Shown here: piece by piece, positions 16,696 to 23,878 of the stretch
How the letters are laid out: each line of letters starts with the position of its first letter
Numbering within the stretch: the stretch's first letter is position 1
Assembly (NCBI GenBank): GCA_040756995.1
Contig: JBFLYK010000068.1
Coordinates: forward strand, 1 to 34,279
DNA: 34,279 nucleotides
Origin: BP-133 sp040756995
GTDB lineage: Bacteria; Actinomycetota; Acidimicrobiia; IMCC26256; BP-133
Reading direction: 5' to 3'
The notes under the pieces: generated by a model
What the model was told of the DNA's origin: nothing
What the model saw: the letters and a program-made list of their open reading frames with translations, nothing else
Database searches by the model: none
Made by a program: the position numbers and the translations under genes

Positions 16696-17241
16696 CTAGA
16701 GCCGGGCCCAGGTCTCGGCGACGGCCAGGAAGGCGCTCGAGGCCACCGGCGGGCCCTCTTTGAGCCTCGGCATGCCGGGGACGACCGCGCCGCCGGCCTC
16801 GATGCGGGCCGAGCGGCACGGCATGTAGACCTGCGACAGCGACCACGGCACGTTGCCGAGGCGCAGCCCGTTCTCCAGCGTCCGGCGGCGGTCGAGGATC
16901 CCGGTGATGCGGACGTTGACGTCGCCGGCGGTGGCGTGCAGCCCGGCGGTGAGGTCGAGGTCGATCTTCACCGGGACGCGCTCCACGGCCGGGCGGGCCG
17001 GGCGGTCGGGGAAGTTGTGCAGCTCCCCGAAGTGGGTGACGAACGTGTCGAACAGCCAGCGGCCGAGCAACGGAGGATCGCACAGCACCCGCAGTTCCCC
17101 CGGCCGCAGGAGGACGACGGCGCCGCCGGCGCCTTCCGACGACCAGTCGACCTGCCACACCGAGATGAAGGCGGTGGGTTCGTCGCCGTCCCACAGGAGG
17201 GCGGCGGGATTGGCCCCGACGAGAGTGAGTTCATGCCCCAT
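16696..17241 (-). CDS. Hypothetical protein
   Basis: A 181-residue soluble protein with no signal peptide. I do not recognise it. The visible features are an early strand pair with A-L-L-W-D-G-D-E-P, a T-H-F-G-E-L-H-N-F-P segment in the middle and a W-S-L-S-Q-V-Y-M-P-C segment near residue 140. It is separated from the upstream paaX-like gene by 33 bases on the same strand, so the two may be cotranscribed. Codon bias matches the neighbours. A link to benzoyl-CoA metabolism is only positional. Confidence 0.7.
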   Translation of the reverse strand: MGHELTLVGANPAALLWDGDEPTAFISVWQVDWSSEGAGGAVVLLRPGELRVLCDPPLLGRWLFDTFVTHFGELHNFPDRPARPAVERVPVKIDLDLTAGLHATAGDVNVRITGILDRRRTLENGLRLGNVPWSLSQVYMPCRSARIEAGGAVVPGMPRLKEGPPVASSAFLAVAETWARL

Positions 17242-17274
17242 AGACGACGGGCAACCTACACCTGCCGCGGGCCC

Positions 17275-18156
17275 TCAGGTCTCGGAAGGCGCCACCGTCG
17301 GGCCGGAGGCCTCCATCCGCTCCCGCCACCAGGCCCAGGCCGGCGACCGCCACTGCTCGTGCAGGCGGTGGAAGAGCTCGGCCGCTCGGTAGCCGCTCCA
17401 GTCGCGGGGTAGGAGGTCTCCGGGGAGGTCGGGATCGAGGAAAGGGAAGCGACGCCACTCGTGGACGAGCCGAACCTGATTGACGAAGGCGTCATAGCCG
17501 GACTCGGCGACCGGCGCCGAGCCGAACCGGGCCAGGAAGGCGTCGTAGCCGGCGCAGATCTCGCTCAGCGGCCAGGTCGACGCCACCATCTCGTTCACGT
17601 CGCCGATGCCGCCGGGCTGGGCGATGAAGGACCGGGCCGCCGCCGCCAGGCCGAGGTCGTCGAGGACCTCGCGGGCCTCGGACTCCCGATCGATCCAGGG
17701 GCTGACCCAGGTGCCGGAGCCGATCGAGGCGAAGCCGGCCCAGCCGAGCCGGGTGCGCATGCGATGGCGCAGGTCGCGCTGCGATTCCGGGACGGAGACG
17801 TAGAGGAGGAGCCAGCGCCCGTCCCACGGCCGGGGCTCGCGGTGCAGCGAGTAGATGCGCCGGGTCCCTTCGGAGAGCAGGCGGCGGGCGGCGTCGGACA
17901 GCGCCCAGCGGGTGCGGCGGCCGATCCGCTCCGACTCCAGCAGGCCCCGCTCCGCCGAGCGCCAGACGGCCTGACGGGCGGTGCGCTCCTCGACCCCGAG
18001 GGCGCCGAGGGCGTCGAGCAGCGCCGCCGTCCACACCCGGCCGCCGACCGGAAGGACGAACTCGCCGAGGACCGTGAGGAGGTAGCCCCGGGTCGACGGG
18101 ACACCCAGCGCCTGGTTCCGCCGGGCCCATTGCTCCGTGGGTACGGCCTCGGTCAC
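17275..18156 (-). CDS. PaaX-family transcriptional repressor
   Basis: A 293-residue regulator with an N-terminal winged helix (S-T-R-G-Y-L-L-T-V-L-G-E-F near residue 20, then L-x-A-L-G-V-E-E-R-T-A-R-Q-A-V-W-R) and the conserved middle and C-terminal PaaX regions (W-D-G-R-W-L-L-L, L-R-x-R-L-x-W-A-G-F, G-x-W-V-S-P). PaaX of E. coli represses phenylacetate genes and is released by phenylacetyl-CoA. This one is transcribed divergently from boxC-boxB, so an aryl-CoA ligand, most simply benzoyl-CoA, is the natural inference. The start is GTG 18156 with a weak ribosome site. Its promoter region overlaps that of boxC, so autoregulation is likely. Confidence 0.9.
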   Translation of the reverse strand: MTEAVPTEQWARRNQALGVPSTRGYLLTVLGEFVLPVGGRVWTAALLDALGALGVEERTARQAVWRSAERGLLESERIGRRTRWALSDAARRLLSEGTRRIYSLHREPRPWDGRWLLLYVSVPESQRDLRHRMRTRLGWAGFASIGSGTWVSPWIDRESEAREVLDDLGLAAAARSFIAQPGGIGDVNEMVASTWPLSEICAGYDAFLARFGSAPVAESGYDAFVNQVRLVHEWRRFPFLDPDLPGDLLPRDWSGYRAAELFHRLHEQWRSPAWAWWRERMEASGPTVAPSET

Positions 18157-18186
18157 GGCAACGAGAATGGCACGCGAATCGATTGT

Positions 18187-18224
18187 CTACACAGTCTTGA
18201 CTCTACGTCACGATTTTGTAGGAT
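18187..18224 (+). promoter_or_regulatory. boxC promoter with possible PaaX-type operator
   Basis: TTGACT (18197-18202) and TAGGAT (18219-18224) are 16 bases apart and fit a housekeeping promoter, placing the RNA start near 18231. CTACA (18187-18191) and TGTAG (18217-18221) form an inverted repeat flanking the -35 and covering the -10, where a repressor would block the polymerase. The arms are short, so the operator call is tentative. Confidence 0.55.
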
Positions 18225-18257
18225 GTTAAGATGATGAACGACGAAGGGGGTCGCACA

Positions 18258-19943
18258 GTGTCGAACGAGCGCAACGAGCGGCCGGTCACGTTCGACCGTC
18301 ATCCGTCGAACTACCGGCACTGGCGGCTCGAGATCGACCCGCCCCTGGCCCGCCTGACCATGGCCGTGGACCCTGAAGGCGGGCTGAACGAGGGGTACCA
18401 GCTGAAGCTGAACTCCTACGACCTCGGCGTTGACATCGAACTCAATGACGCGGTTCAGCGGCTCCGCTTCGAGCACCCCGAGGTGCGGGCGGTGATCGTG
18501 ACCGGCGGGCTCGACAAGATGTTCTGCGCCGGCGCCAACATCCAGATGCTGGCGGGGGCCAGCCATCACCACAAAGTGAACTTCTGCAAGTTCACCAACG
18601 AGACCCGCAACTCCATCGAGGACGCCACCGAGAGCTCCCGGCAGACCTGGTTGGCGGCGGTGAACGGCACGGCGGCCGGCGGGGGCTACGAGCTGGCCCT
18701 GGCCTGTGACGACATCCTGCTGGTCGACGACCGGTCCTCGGCGGTGTCGCTGCCCGAGGTGCCGCTCCTCGGCGTGCTGCCCGGTACCGGCGGGCTGACC
18801 CGGGTGGTCGACAAGCGTCACGTCCGGCGCGACCTGGCCGACGTGTTCTCCACCCGCACCGAGGGCGTGCGGGGCACCCAGGCGGTCGAGTGGGGCCTGG
18901 TCGACGCCATCGCTCCCCGCACCAGGTTCGAGGAGGAGGCGAAGGCCCGGGCCCTGGCCCGGGCGGAGTCCTCCGACCGGCCGACCGACGCCCGGGGCAT
19001 CGAGCTGACGCCGCTGGAGCGCACCGTCGACGGCGACGTCATCCGCTATCCCAATCTCGAGGTCCGCCTCGACCGGGAGCTGGGCACCGCCTGGTTCACC
19101 CTGTCGGGCCCGTCCTCCGGCGCGGCGGTGCCGGGCACGCCGGACGCCATCGTCGACGCCGGGGCGGCCTTCTGGCCCCTGGCGCTGGCCCGGGAGCTCG
19201 ACGACGCCATGCTCGACCTCCGCTTCAACGAGCCCGAGCTCGGCACCTGGGTGCTGCAGACGAAGGGTGACATCTCGGCCGTGCTGGCCTTCGACGATCT
19301 CCTCGGGGAACACGCCAACCACTGGCTCGTCCGGGAGATCCGGCTGTTCTGGCGCCGCACCCTCAAGCGCCTCGATCTGTCGGCCCGCACGATCGTCACG
19401 CTGGTGACCCCCGGGAGCTGCTTCGCCGGAACGCTGGCCGAGCTGCTCCTGGCCGCCGACCGGTCATTCATGCTCGAGGGCACGTTCGAAGACGCCGACG
19501 ACGACCTGCCGCCGGCTGAGGTGGTCCTGACCGACGCCAATGACGGCTGGTACGCCATGTCGAACGGGCTCAGCCGCCTGCAGAACCGCTTCTGGGGCCA
19601 CGGCGAGGCGCTGGAGGCGGTGCGGGCGTCGCTCGGCAAGCACCTCCTGGCCGAGGAGGCGGCGGGCCTGGGGCTCGTCACCTTCACGCCCGACGACATC
19701 GACTGGGAGGACGAGATCCGCCTCACGCTCGAGGAGCGGGCGAGCTTCTCGCCCGACGCTCTGACCGGGCTGGAGGCGAACTACCGTTTCGTGGGGCCCG
19801 AAACGCTCGAAACCAAGATCTTCGGCCGGCTCACCGCCTGGCAGAACTGGATCTTCCAACGTCCCAACGCTTCGGGTCCCGACGGCGCACTCCGCCGCTA
19901 CGGCACCGGGTCGCGCCCGTCCTACGACCGAAAGAGGGTCTGA
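18258..19943 (+). CDS. boxC: 2,3-epoxybenzoyl-CoA dihydrolase
   Basis: A 561-residue protein made of two crotonase-fold parts, the length and architecture of BoxC, which hydrolyses 2,3-epoxybenzoyl-CoA to 3,4-dehydroadipyl-CoA semialdehyde and formate in the aerobic box pathway. Visible markers are the F-C-A-G-A-N-I-Q-M-L oxyanion-hole segment, N-G-T-A-A-G-G-G-Y-E-L-A-L-A-C-D, and L-P-E-V-P-L-L-G-V-L-P-G-T-G-G-L-T-R. The second half contains V-T-P-G-S-C-F-A-G. GTG 18258 is preferred because GAAGGGGG lies seven bases before it; the ATGs at 18231 and 18234 have no ribosome site. boxB follows five bases after the stop. Confidence 0.95.
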   Translation: MSNERNERPVTFDRHPSNYRHWRLEIDPPLARLTMAVDPEGGLNEGYQLKLNSYDLGVDIELNDAVQRLRFEHPEVRAVIVTGGLDKMFCAGANIQMLAGASHHHKVNFCKFTNETRNSIEDATESSRQTWLAAVNGTAAGGGYELALACDDILLVDDRSSAVSLPEVPLLGVLPGTGGLTRVVDKRHVRRDLADVFSTRTEGVRGTQAVEWGLVDAIAPRTRFEEEAKARALARAESSDRPTDARGIELTPLERTVDGDVIRYPNLEVRLDRELGTAWFTLSGPSSGAAVPGTPDAIVDAGAAFWPLALARELDDAMLDLRFNEPELGTWVLQTKGDISAVLAFDDLLGEHANHWLVREIRLFWRRTLKRLDLSARTIVTLVTPGSCFAGTLAELLLAADRSFMLEGTFEDADDDLPPAEVVLTDANDGWYAMSNGLSRLQNRFWGHGEALEAVRASLGKHLLAEEAAGLGLVTFTPDDIDWEDEIRLTLEERASFSPDALTGLEANYRFVGPETLETKIFGRLTAWQNWIFQRPNASGPDGALRRYGTGSRPSYDRKRV

Positions 19944-19948
19944 TTCCC

Positions 19949-21367
19949 ATGACCACCGCGGCAACGATCGACTACTCGGAGAAGATCCCCAACAACGTCG
20001 ACCTGGCCAGCGACCGGCGGCTCCAGCGGGCGCTGGAGTCCTGGCAGCCGAAGTTCCTCCAGTGGTGGCGGGACCTCGGGCCGGTGGCCTTCCAGGACAA
20101 GGACGTCTACCTCCGCACCGCCATCTCGACGGACCAGGAGGGCTGGGCCAACTTCGGGTTCGTGAAGATGCCCGAGTACCGCTGGGGCATCTTCCTCGCC
20201 CCCCACGACCCCGACCGGAAGATCGCCTTCGGCGACAACATGGGCCAGCCCGTCTGGCAGGACGTCCCCGGTGAGCACCGGGCGGACCTCCGCCGGCTGA
20301 TCGTGGTGCAGGGCGACACCGAACCGGCGTCGGTCGAGCAGCAGCGTCATCTCTGCAACACGGCACCCTCGCTGTGGGATCTGCGGAACCTCTTCCAGGT
20401 CAACGTGGAGGAGGGCCGGCACCTGTGGGCCATGGTCTATCTGCTGCACCGCTACTTCGGGCGGGACGGGCGGGACGAGGCCGAGGCCCTGCTGGAGCGC
20501 AACTCCGGCGACCTCGACAACCCCAGGATCCTCGGGGCCTTCAACGAGCAGACGCCCGACTGGCTGTCGTTCTTCTTCTTCACCTACTTCACCGACCGGG
20601 ACGGCAAGTACCAGTTGGCTTCGCTGCGGGAGAGCGCCTTCGACCCGCTGTCGCGCACCTGCGAGTTCATGCTGAAGGAGGAGGCCCACCACATGTTCGT
20701 GGGTGCCTCCGGTGTGGGCCGCGTCGTGCAGCGGACCGTGGAGCTCATGAAGGAGCACGACACCGACGACATCCGGCAGTACGGCGGCATCGACGTCGCC
20801 ACGCTCCAGCGGTACCTCAACTTCCACTACAGCGTGTCGCTCGACCTGTTCGGGGCGGAGACGTCGACCAACGCCGCCAACTACTACGCCGCCGGGCTGA
20901 AGGGCCGCTACCACGAGGAGGCGCGGCCGGACGACCACCAGCTGAAGAACGACGCCCGCACGATCCTCACGCTGGACAAGGACCAGATCGGCGAGCGGGA
21001 GGTGCCGGCGTTGCTGTCCCTCAACGCCACCCTGCGCGACGACTACGTCGAGGACTGCGCCAAGGGCGTCGACCGCTGGAACCGGACCCTGGCCCAGGTC
21101 GGCTGCGAGCTGAAACTCCCCCACGTCGGCTTCCACCGGGCGGTGGGCGAGTTCGCCGGCGCCAGCGTCACGCCCGACGGGCGCATCGTGAGCGCCGAGG
21201 AGTGGGAGAAGAACCGGTCGAAGTGGCTGCCGACCGACGACGACCAGAAGTTCGTCGAGTCGCTCATGCAGCCGGTCCGCGAACCCGGCAAGATGGCCGG
21301 CTGGGTCGCTCCCCCCGCCAGCGGCCTCCACGGCAAGCCCGTCGACTACGAGTACGTGAAGCTTTAG
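19949..21367 (+). CDS. boxB: Benzoyl-CoA 2,3-epoxidase, oxygenase subunit
   Basis: A 472-residue class I diiron enzyme. BoxB epoxidises the ring of benzoyl-CoA with O2 and electrons from BoxA. All six metal ligands I recall for Azoarcus BoxB appear here, shifted by five: E125, E155, H158, D216, E245 and H248. The E155-G-R-H158 and E245-A-H-H248 helices are especially clear. The stretch C-E-F-M-L-K-E-E-A-H-H-M-F is characteristic. The start ATG lies five bases after boxC. No boxA gene and no benzoate-CoA ligase are in the window, so the reductase must be encoded elsewhere or replaced. After the stop, a 49-base gap leads to the CoM-type lyase genes on the same strand. Confidence 0.97.
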   Translation: MTTAATIDYSEKIPNNVDLASDRRLQRALESWQPKFLQWWRDLGPVAFQDKDVYLRTAISTDQEGWANFGFVKMPEYRWGIFLAPHDPDRKIAFGDNMGQPVWQDVPGEHRADLRRLIVVQGDTEPASVEQQRHLCNTAPSLWDLRNLFQVNVEEGRHLWAMVYLLHRYFGRDGRDEAEALLERNSGDLDNPRILGAFNEQTPDWLSFFFFTYFTDRDGKYQLASLRESAFDPLSRTCEFMLKEEAHHMFVGASGVGRVVQRTVELMKEHDTDDIRQYGGIDVATLQRYLNFHYSVSLDLFGAETSTNAANYYAAGLKGRYHEEARPDDHQLKNDARTILTLDKDQIGEREVPALLSLNATLRDDYVEDCAKGVDRWNRTLAQVGCELKLPHVGFHRAVGEFAGASVTPDGRIVSAEEWEKNRSKWLPTDDDQKFVESLMQPVREPGKMAGWVAPPASGLHGKPVDYEYVKL

Positions 21368-21416
21368 TCCGCCACGCCGAGGCGGCCGGCCGTTTTAGGC
21401 CATACCCTGGGCCGCC

Positions 21417-22784
21417 ATGCACGGCTCAGCGGTCTATGCGCATCTGTGGTCCACGCCGGAGGTGGAGGCGCTCCTCGGCGATGAGGGGCGGCTGGCTTCG
21501 TGGCTCGACATCCTGGCCGCGCTGGCGCGGGCTCAGGGGGAGCTCGGGCTGATTCCGGCCGAGGCGGCCGACGAGATCGCCCGCCGGGCGCTGGTCGAGA
21601 ACCTCGACCTGGAGTACGTCGTGAACCAGACGCGGGTCACCGAGCACTCGACGCTGGGCCTGATCCGGGGCGTGCAACGGGTCGTGTCGCCCGAGGCCGG
21701 CGAGTGGTTCTGCTACGGCGCCACGGTGCAGGACGTGTCCGACACGTGGGCGGCGCTCATCATGCGGGAGGTGGGCCGCATCGCCGAGCGGGACCTGGCG
21801 GCCATCGAGGCGGTGCTGCGGGGGTTGGCCCGGCGTCACCGGGCGACGCCGGTCGCCGCCCGCACCCACGGCCAGACGGGCCTGCCGGTGACCTTCGGTT
21901 ACAAGGCGGCGGTGTGGGCCGCCGAGATCCGGCGTCACCGGGAACGGTTGGGGGACGGTGCCACCCGCTGGCTGGTGGCCCAGTTGGGCGGAGCGGCCGG
22001 GACCGGGTCGCTGTGGGGTGACACCCGGCGAGCGCTGCAGGACCGGTACTGCGAGCTGTTGGGGCTCGGCCGGCCGGAAGGGCCGTGGATCTCGGCCCGG
22101 GACCGGGTGGCGGAGTTCGGGTCGGTCCTGGCCATGATCGCCGCCACCCTGGGCAAGATCGGCAACGAGGTTCTGGAGCTGCAACGGCCCGAGATCGGCG
22201 AGGCGTTCGAGCCGTTCACCCCGGGGGCGGTGGGCAGCATCACCATGCCCCACAAGCGGAACCCGGAGCGGTCGGAGCATCTGGTGACGCTGGCCCGGCT
22301 GACCCGTTCGTCGGCGGCGGTGCTGATCGAATCGATGGTGGTCGAACACGAGCGGGACGGCCGGGCCTGGAAGGCCGAGTGGGCGGCCTTTCCCGAACTG
22401 TGCCGACTGACGGCTGCGTCGCTGGCGATCGGCCGGAGCCTGGTCGAGGGGCTGAGCGTCGATCCGGCGGCCATGGCCGCCAACGTGCTGCGCGGTGGCG
22501 GGTACATCTTCTCCGAACGGGTGATGGCGGCGCTGGCCACCAAGGTGGGCAAGCAGTCGGCGCACCTCCTCGTCTACGAGGCGGCCATGGCGGGCATCGA
22601 GGCCGGCCGGCCGTTCCGGGCCGCGCTGGAGGCGGTGCCGGCCATCACCAAGGTCCTCTCCCCCGCCGAGCTCGACGACCTCCTCGACCCCGACGCCTCC
22701 GTCGGCCAGGCTCCGGACATCGTCGACGAGATCCTGGCCTCACTGGGCGACCGGGACCGGTCGGGCGAGGGCCTGCCCCGGTGA
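21417..22784 (+). CDS. Aspartase/fumarase-superfamily lyase, candidate CoM biosynthesis enzyme (XcbC1/XcbE1 type)
   Basis: A 455-residue member close to adenylosuccinate lyase and carboxymuconate cycloisomerase. Visible are Y-G-A-T-V-Q-D (100-106), the catalytic-type A-R-T-H151-G-Q, and the loop signature G273-S274-I-T-M-P-H-K-R-N-P with the catalytic Ser retained. A true purB is possible, but the neighbours (a PLP beta-lyase-like gene and a second superfamily member, in overlapping frames) match the Xanthobacter CoM set. There one such enzyme eliminates phosphate from phosphosulfolactate to give sulfoacrylate, and a later step is decarboxylation. I cannot say which of the two steps this one performs. 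A CATACC near 21402 suggests its own leaderless promoter 49 bases after boxB. GTGA overlap with the next gene. Confidence 0.8.
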   Translation: MHGSAVYAHLWSTPEVEALLGDEGRLASWLDILAALARAQGELGLIPAEAADEIARRALVENLDLEYVVNQTRVTEHSTLGLIRGVQRVVSPEAGEWFCYGATVQDVSDTWAALIMREVGRIAERDLAAIEAVLRGLARRHRATPVAARTHGQTGLPVTFGYKAAVWAAEIRRHRERLGDGATRWLVAQLGGAAGTGSLWGDTRRALQDRYCELLGLGRPEGPWISARDRVAEFGSVLAMIAATLGKIGNEVLELQRPEIGEAFEPFTPGAVGSITMPHKRNPERSEHLVTLARLTRSSAAVLIESMVVEHERDGRAWKAEWAAFPELCRLTAASLAIGRSLVEGLSVDPAAMAANVLRGGGYIFSERVMAALATKVGKQSAHLLVYEAAMAGIEAGRPFRAALEAVPAITKVLSPAELDDLLDPDASVGQAPDIVDEILASLGDRDRSGEGLPR

Positions 22785-23878
22785 CCGAAGCGCTCGCCAG
22801 CGTGGCCAGTGGTCTGCCCCGCACGCCGCTGGCCACGCTGCCCACCCCTCTGCTCCCAGCGCCGCGCCTGTCGGAGGCGGTCGGCGTGGAGGTGTGGATC
22901 AAACGCGACGACCTGACCGGCTTGCTCCTCGGCGGCAACAAGGTCCGGAAGCTGGAATTCCTGTGCGGCGAGGCGCTGGCCCGCGGCGCCGACACGCTGG
23001 TCACCGGCGGAGGCGCCGGCTCGAACCATGTGCAGCTGACCGCGGCGGCCTGCGCCCGCCTCGGCCTGGACTGCATCGTTGTCTGCTACGGCGCTGTATC
23101 TCCGGGGGACACCCCCGAGCCCCCGGGCCAGCCGTCGGATCCGTTGGGTCTTCGGGTCACCCGCCGGCTCGGCGCCGACGTTGTCTTCACCGGCTCACCC
23201 GACCGGACCTCGGTCGACGCCCGGCTCGAGGAGGTTGCCGCCAAGTTGACGGCGGACGGCCGGCACCCGTACGTCATCCCGAGGGGCGGCGCCAGCGCCG
23301 TCGGAGCCGTCGGCTACGCCGTTGCCACCCGGGAACTCGCCGGGCAGCTCGCCGCCGCCGAAATCGGCCAGGCCACCGTGCTCCTCGCCACCGGCTCCTG
23401 CGGGACGCAAGCGGGCCTCGTCGCCGGCGCCGCGCTGCCGCTGGGAATCGCCCAAAACGCGACCGGTTGCAGTTCGACCCCAAATGCGGCACCGGATCGC
23501 AACCGGTTGCGCTCCGAGCCCGCAGGGCCGTTGCGGGTCGTCGGTGTTCCCGTCAGCCGGCCGCCCGAAGAGTGCACCGACCGCATCGCCCGGCTCGCCA
23601 CCGGCTGCGCGCAGCGCCTCGGTTCCGACCGCGTCTTCAAGGCCGACGACGTCCAGCTCCTGGGCGGGTACCTCGGGCCCGGCTACGGCAAAGCGTCGCC
23701 GGAAGGCGACGACGCCGCGCTGCTCGCCGCCCGGACCGAGGGGCTCCTGCTCGACCCGGTCTTCACCGCCAAGGCGATGGCCGCCCTCGTCGCCGAGGCC
23801 CGCGCCGGCAATCTCCCCGGTCCGGTCGTCTTCCTCCACACCGGCGGCGCTCCCGCCGCGCTGGGCGCCCTGCCATGA
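22781..23878 (+). CDS. PLP-dependent D-cysteine desulfhydrase/ACC deaminase-family enzyme, candidate XcbD1
   Basis: A 365-residue fold-type II PLP enzyme. Lys54 in G-G-N-K-V-R-K-L-E is the expected PLP lysine, S81-N-H is the substrate/cofactor loop, and T-G-S-C-G-T-Q-A-G (205-213) binds phosphate (usually T-G-S-G-G-T). In the bacterial CoM pathway the PLP enzyme of this family introduces the thiol. Position between two aspartase/fumarase-superfamily genes, with four-base overlaps on both sides, supports that role over ordinary D-cysteine breakdown. Residues about 222-250 look like an insertion relative to the family, coded by a stretch with two near-identical palindromes. GTG 22781 is the start, coupled to the previous stop. 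Confidence 0.82.
   Translation: MTEALASVASGLPRTPLATLPTPLLPAPRLSEAVGVEVWIKRDDLTGLLLGGNKVRKLEFLCGEALARGADTLVTGGGAGSNHVQLTAAACARLGLDCIVVCYGAVSPGDTPEPPGQPSDPLGLRVTRRLGADVVFTGSPDRTSVDARLEEVAAKLTADGRHPYVIPRGGASAVGAVGYAVATRELAGQLAAAEIGQATVLLATGSCGTQAGLVAGAALPLGIAQNATGCSSTPNAAPDRNRLRSEPAGPLRVVGVPVSRPPEECTDRIARLATGCAQRLGSDRVFKADDVQLLGGYLGPGYGKASPEGDDAALLAARTEGLLLDPVFTAKAMAALVAEARAGNLPGPVVFLHTGGAPAALGALP
23459..23510 (+). repeat. Paired 12-base palindromes inside the PLP enzyme gene
   Basis: GCGACCGGTTGC (23459-23470) and the perfect palindrome GCAACCGGTTGC (23499-23510) are 40 bases apart, inside the reading frame. The coded residues fall in a segment that seems additional to the enzyme family. Local codon use is less GC-biased than the rest of the gene. 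A small palindromic element inserted in frame is one explanation. Confidence 0.5.

Noticed and set aside
18231..18236. Twin ATGs as boxC start
   Set aside because: No ribosome site, and they coincide with the predicted RNA start; GTG 18258 has GAAGGGGG at the right distance.
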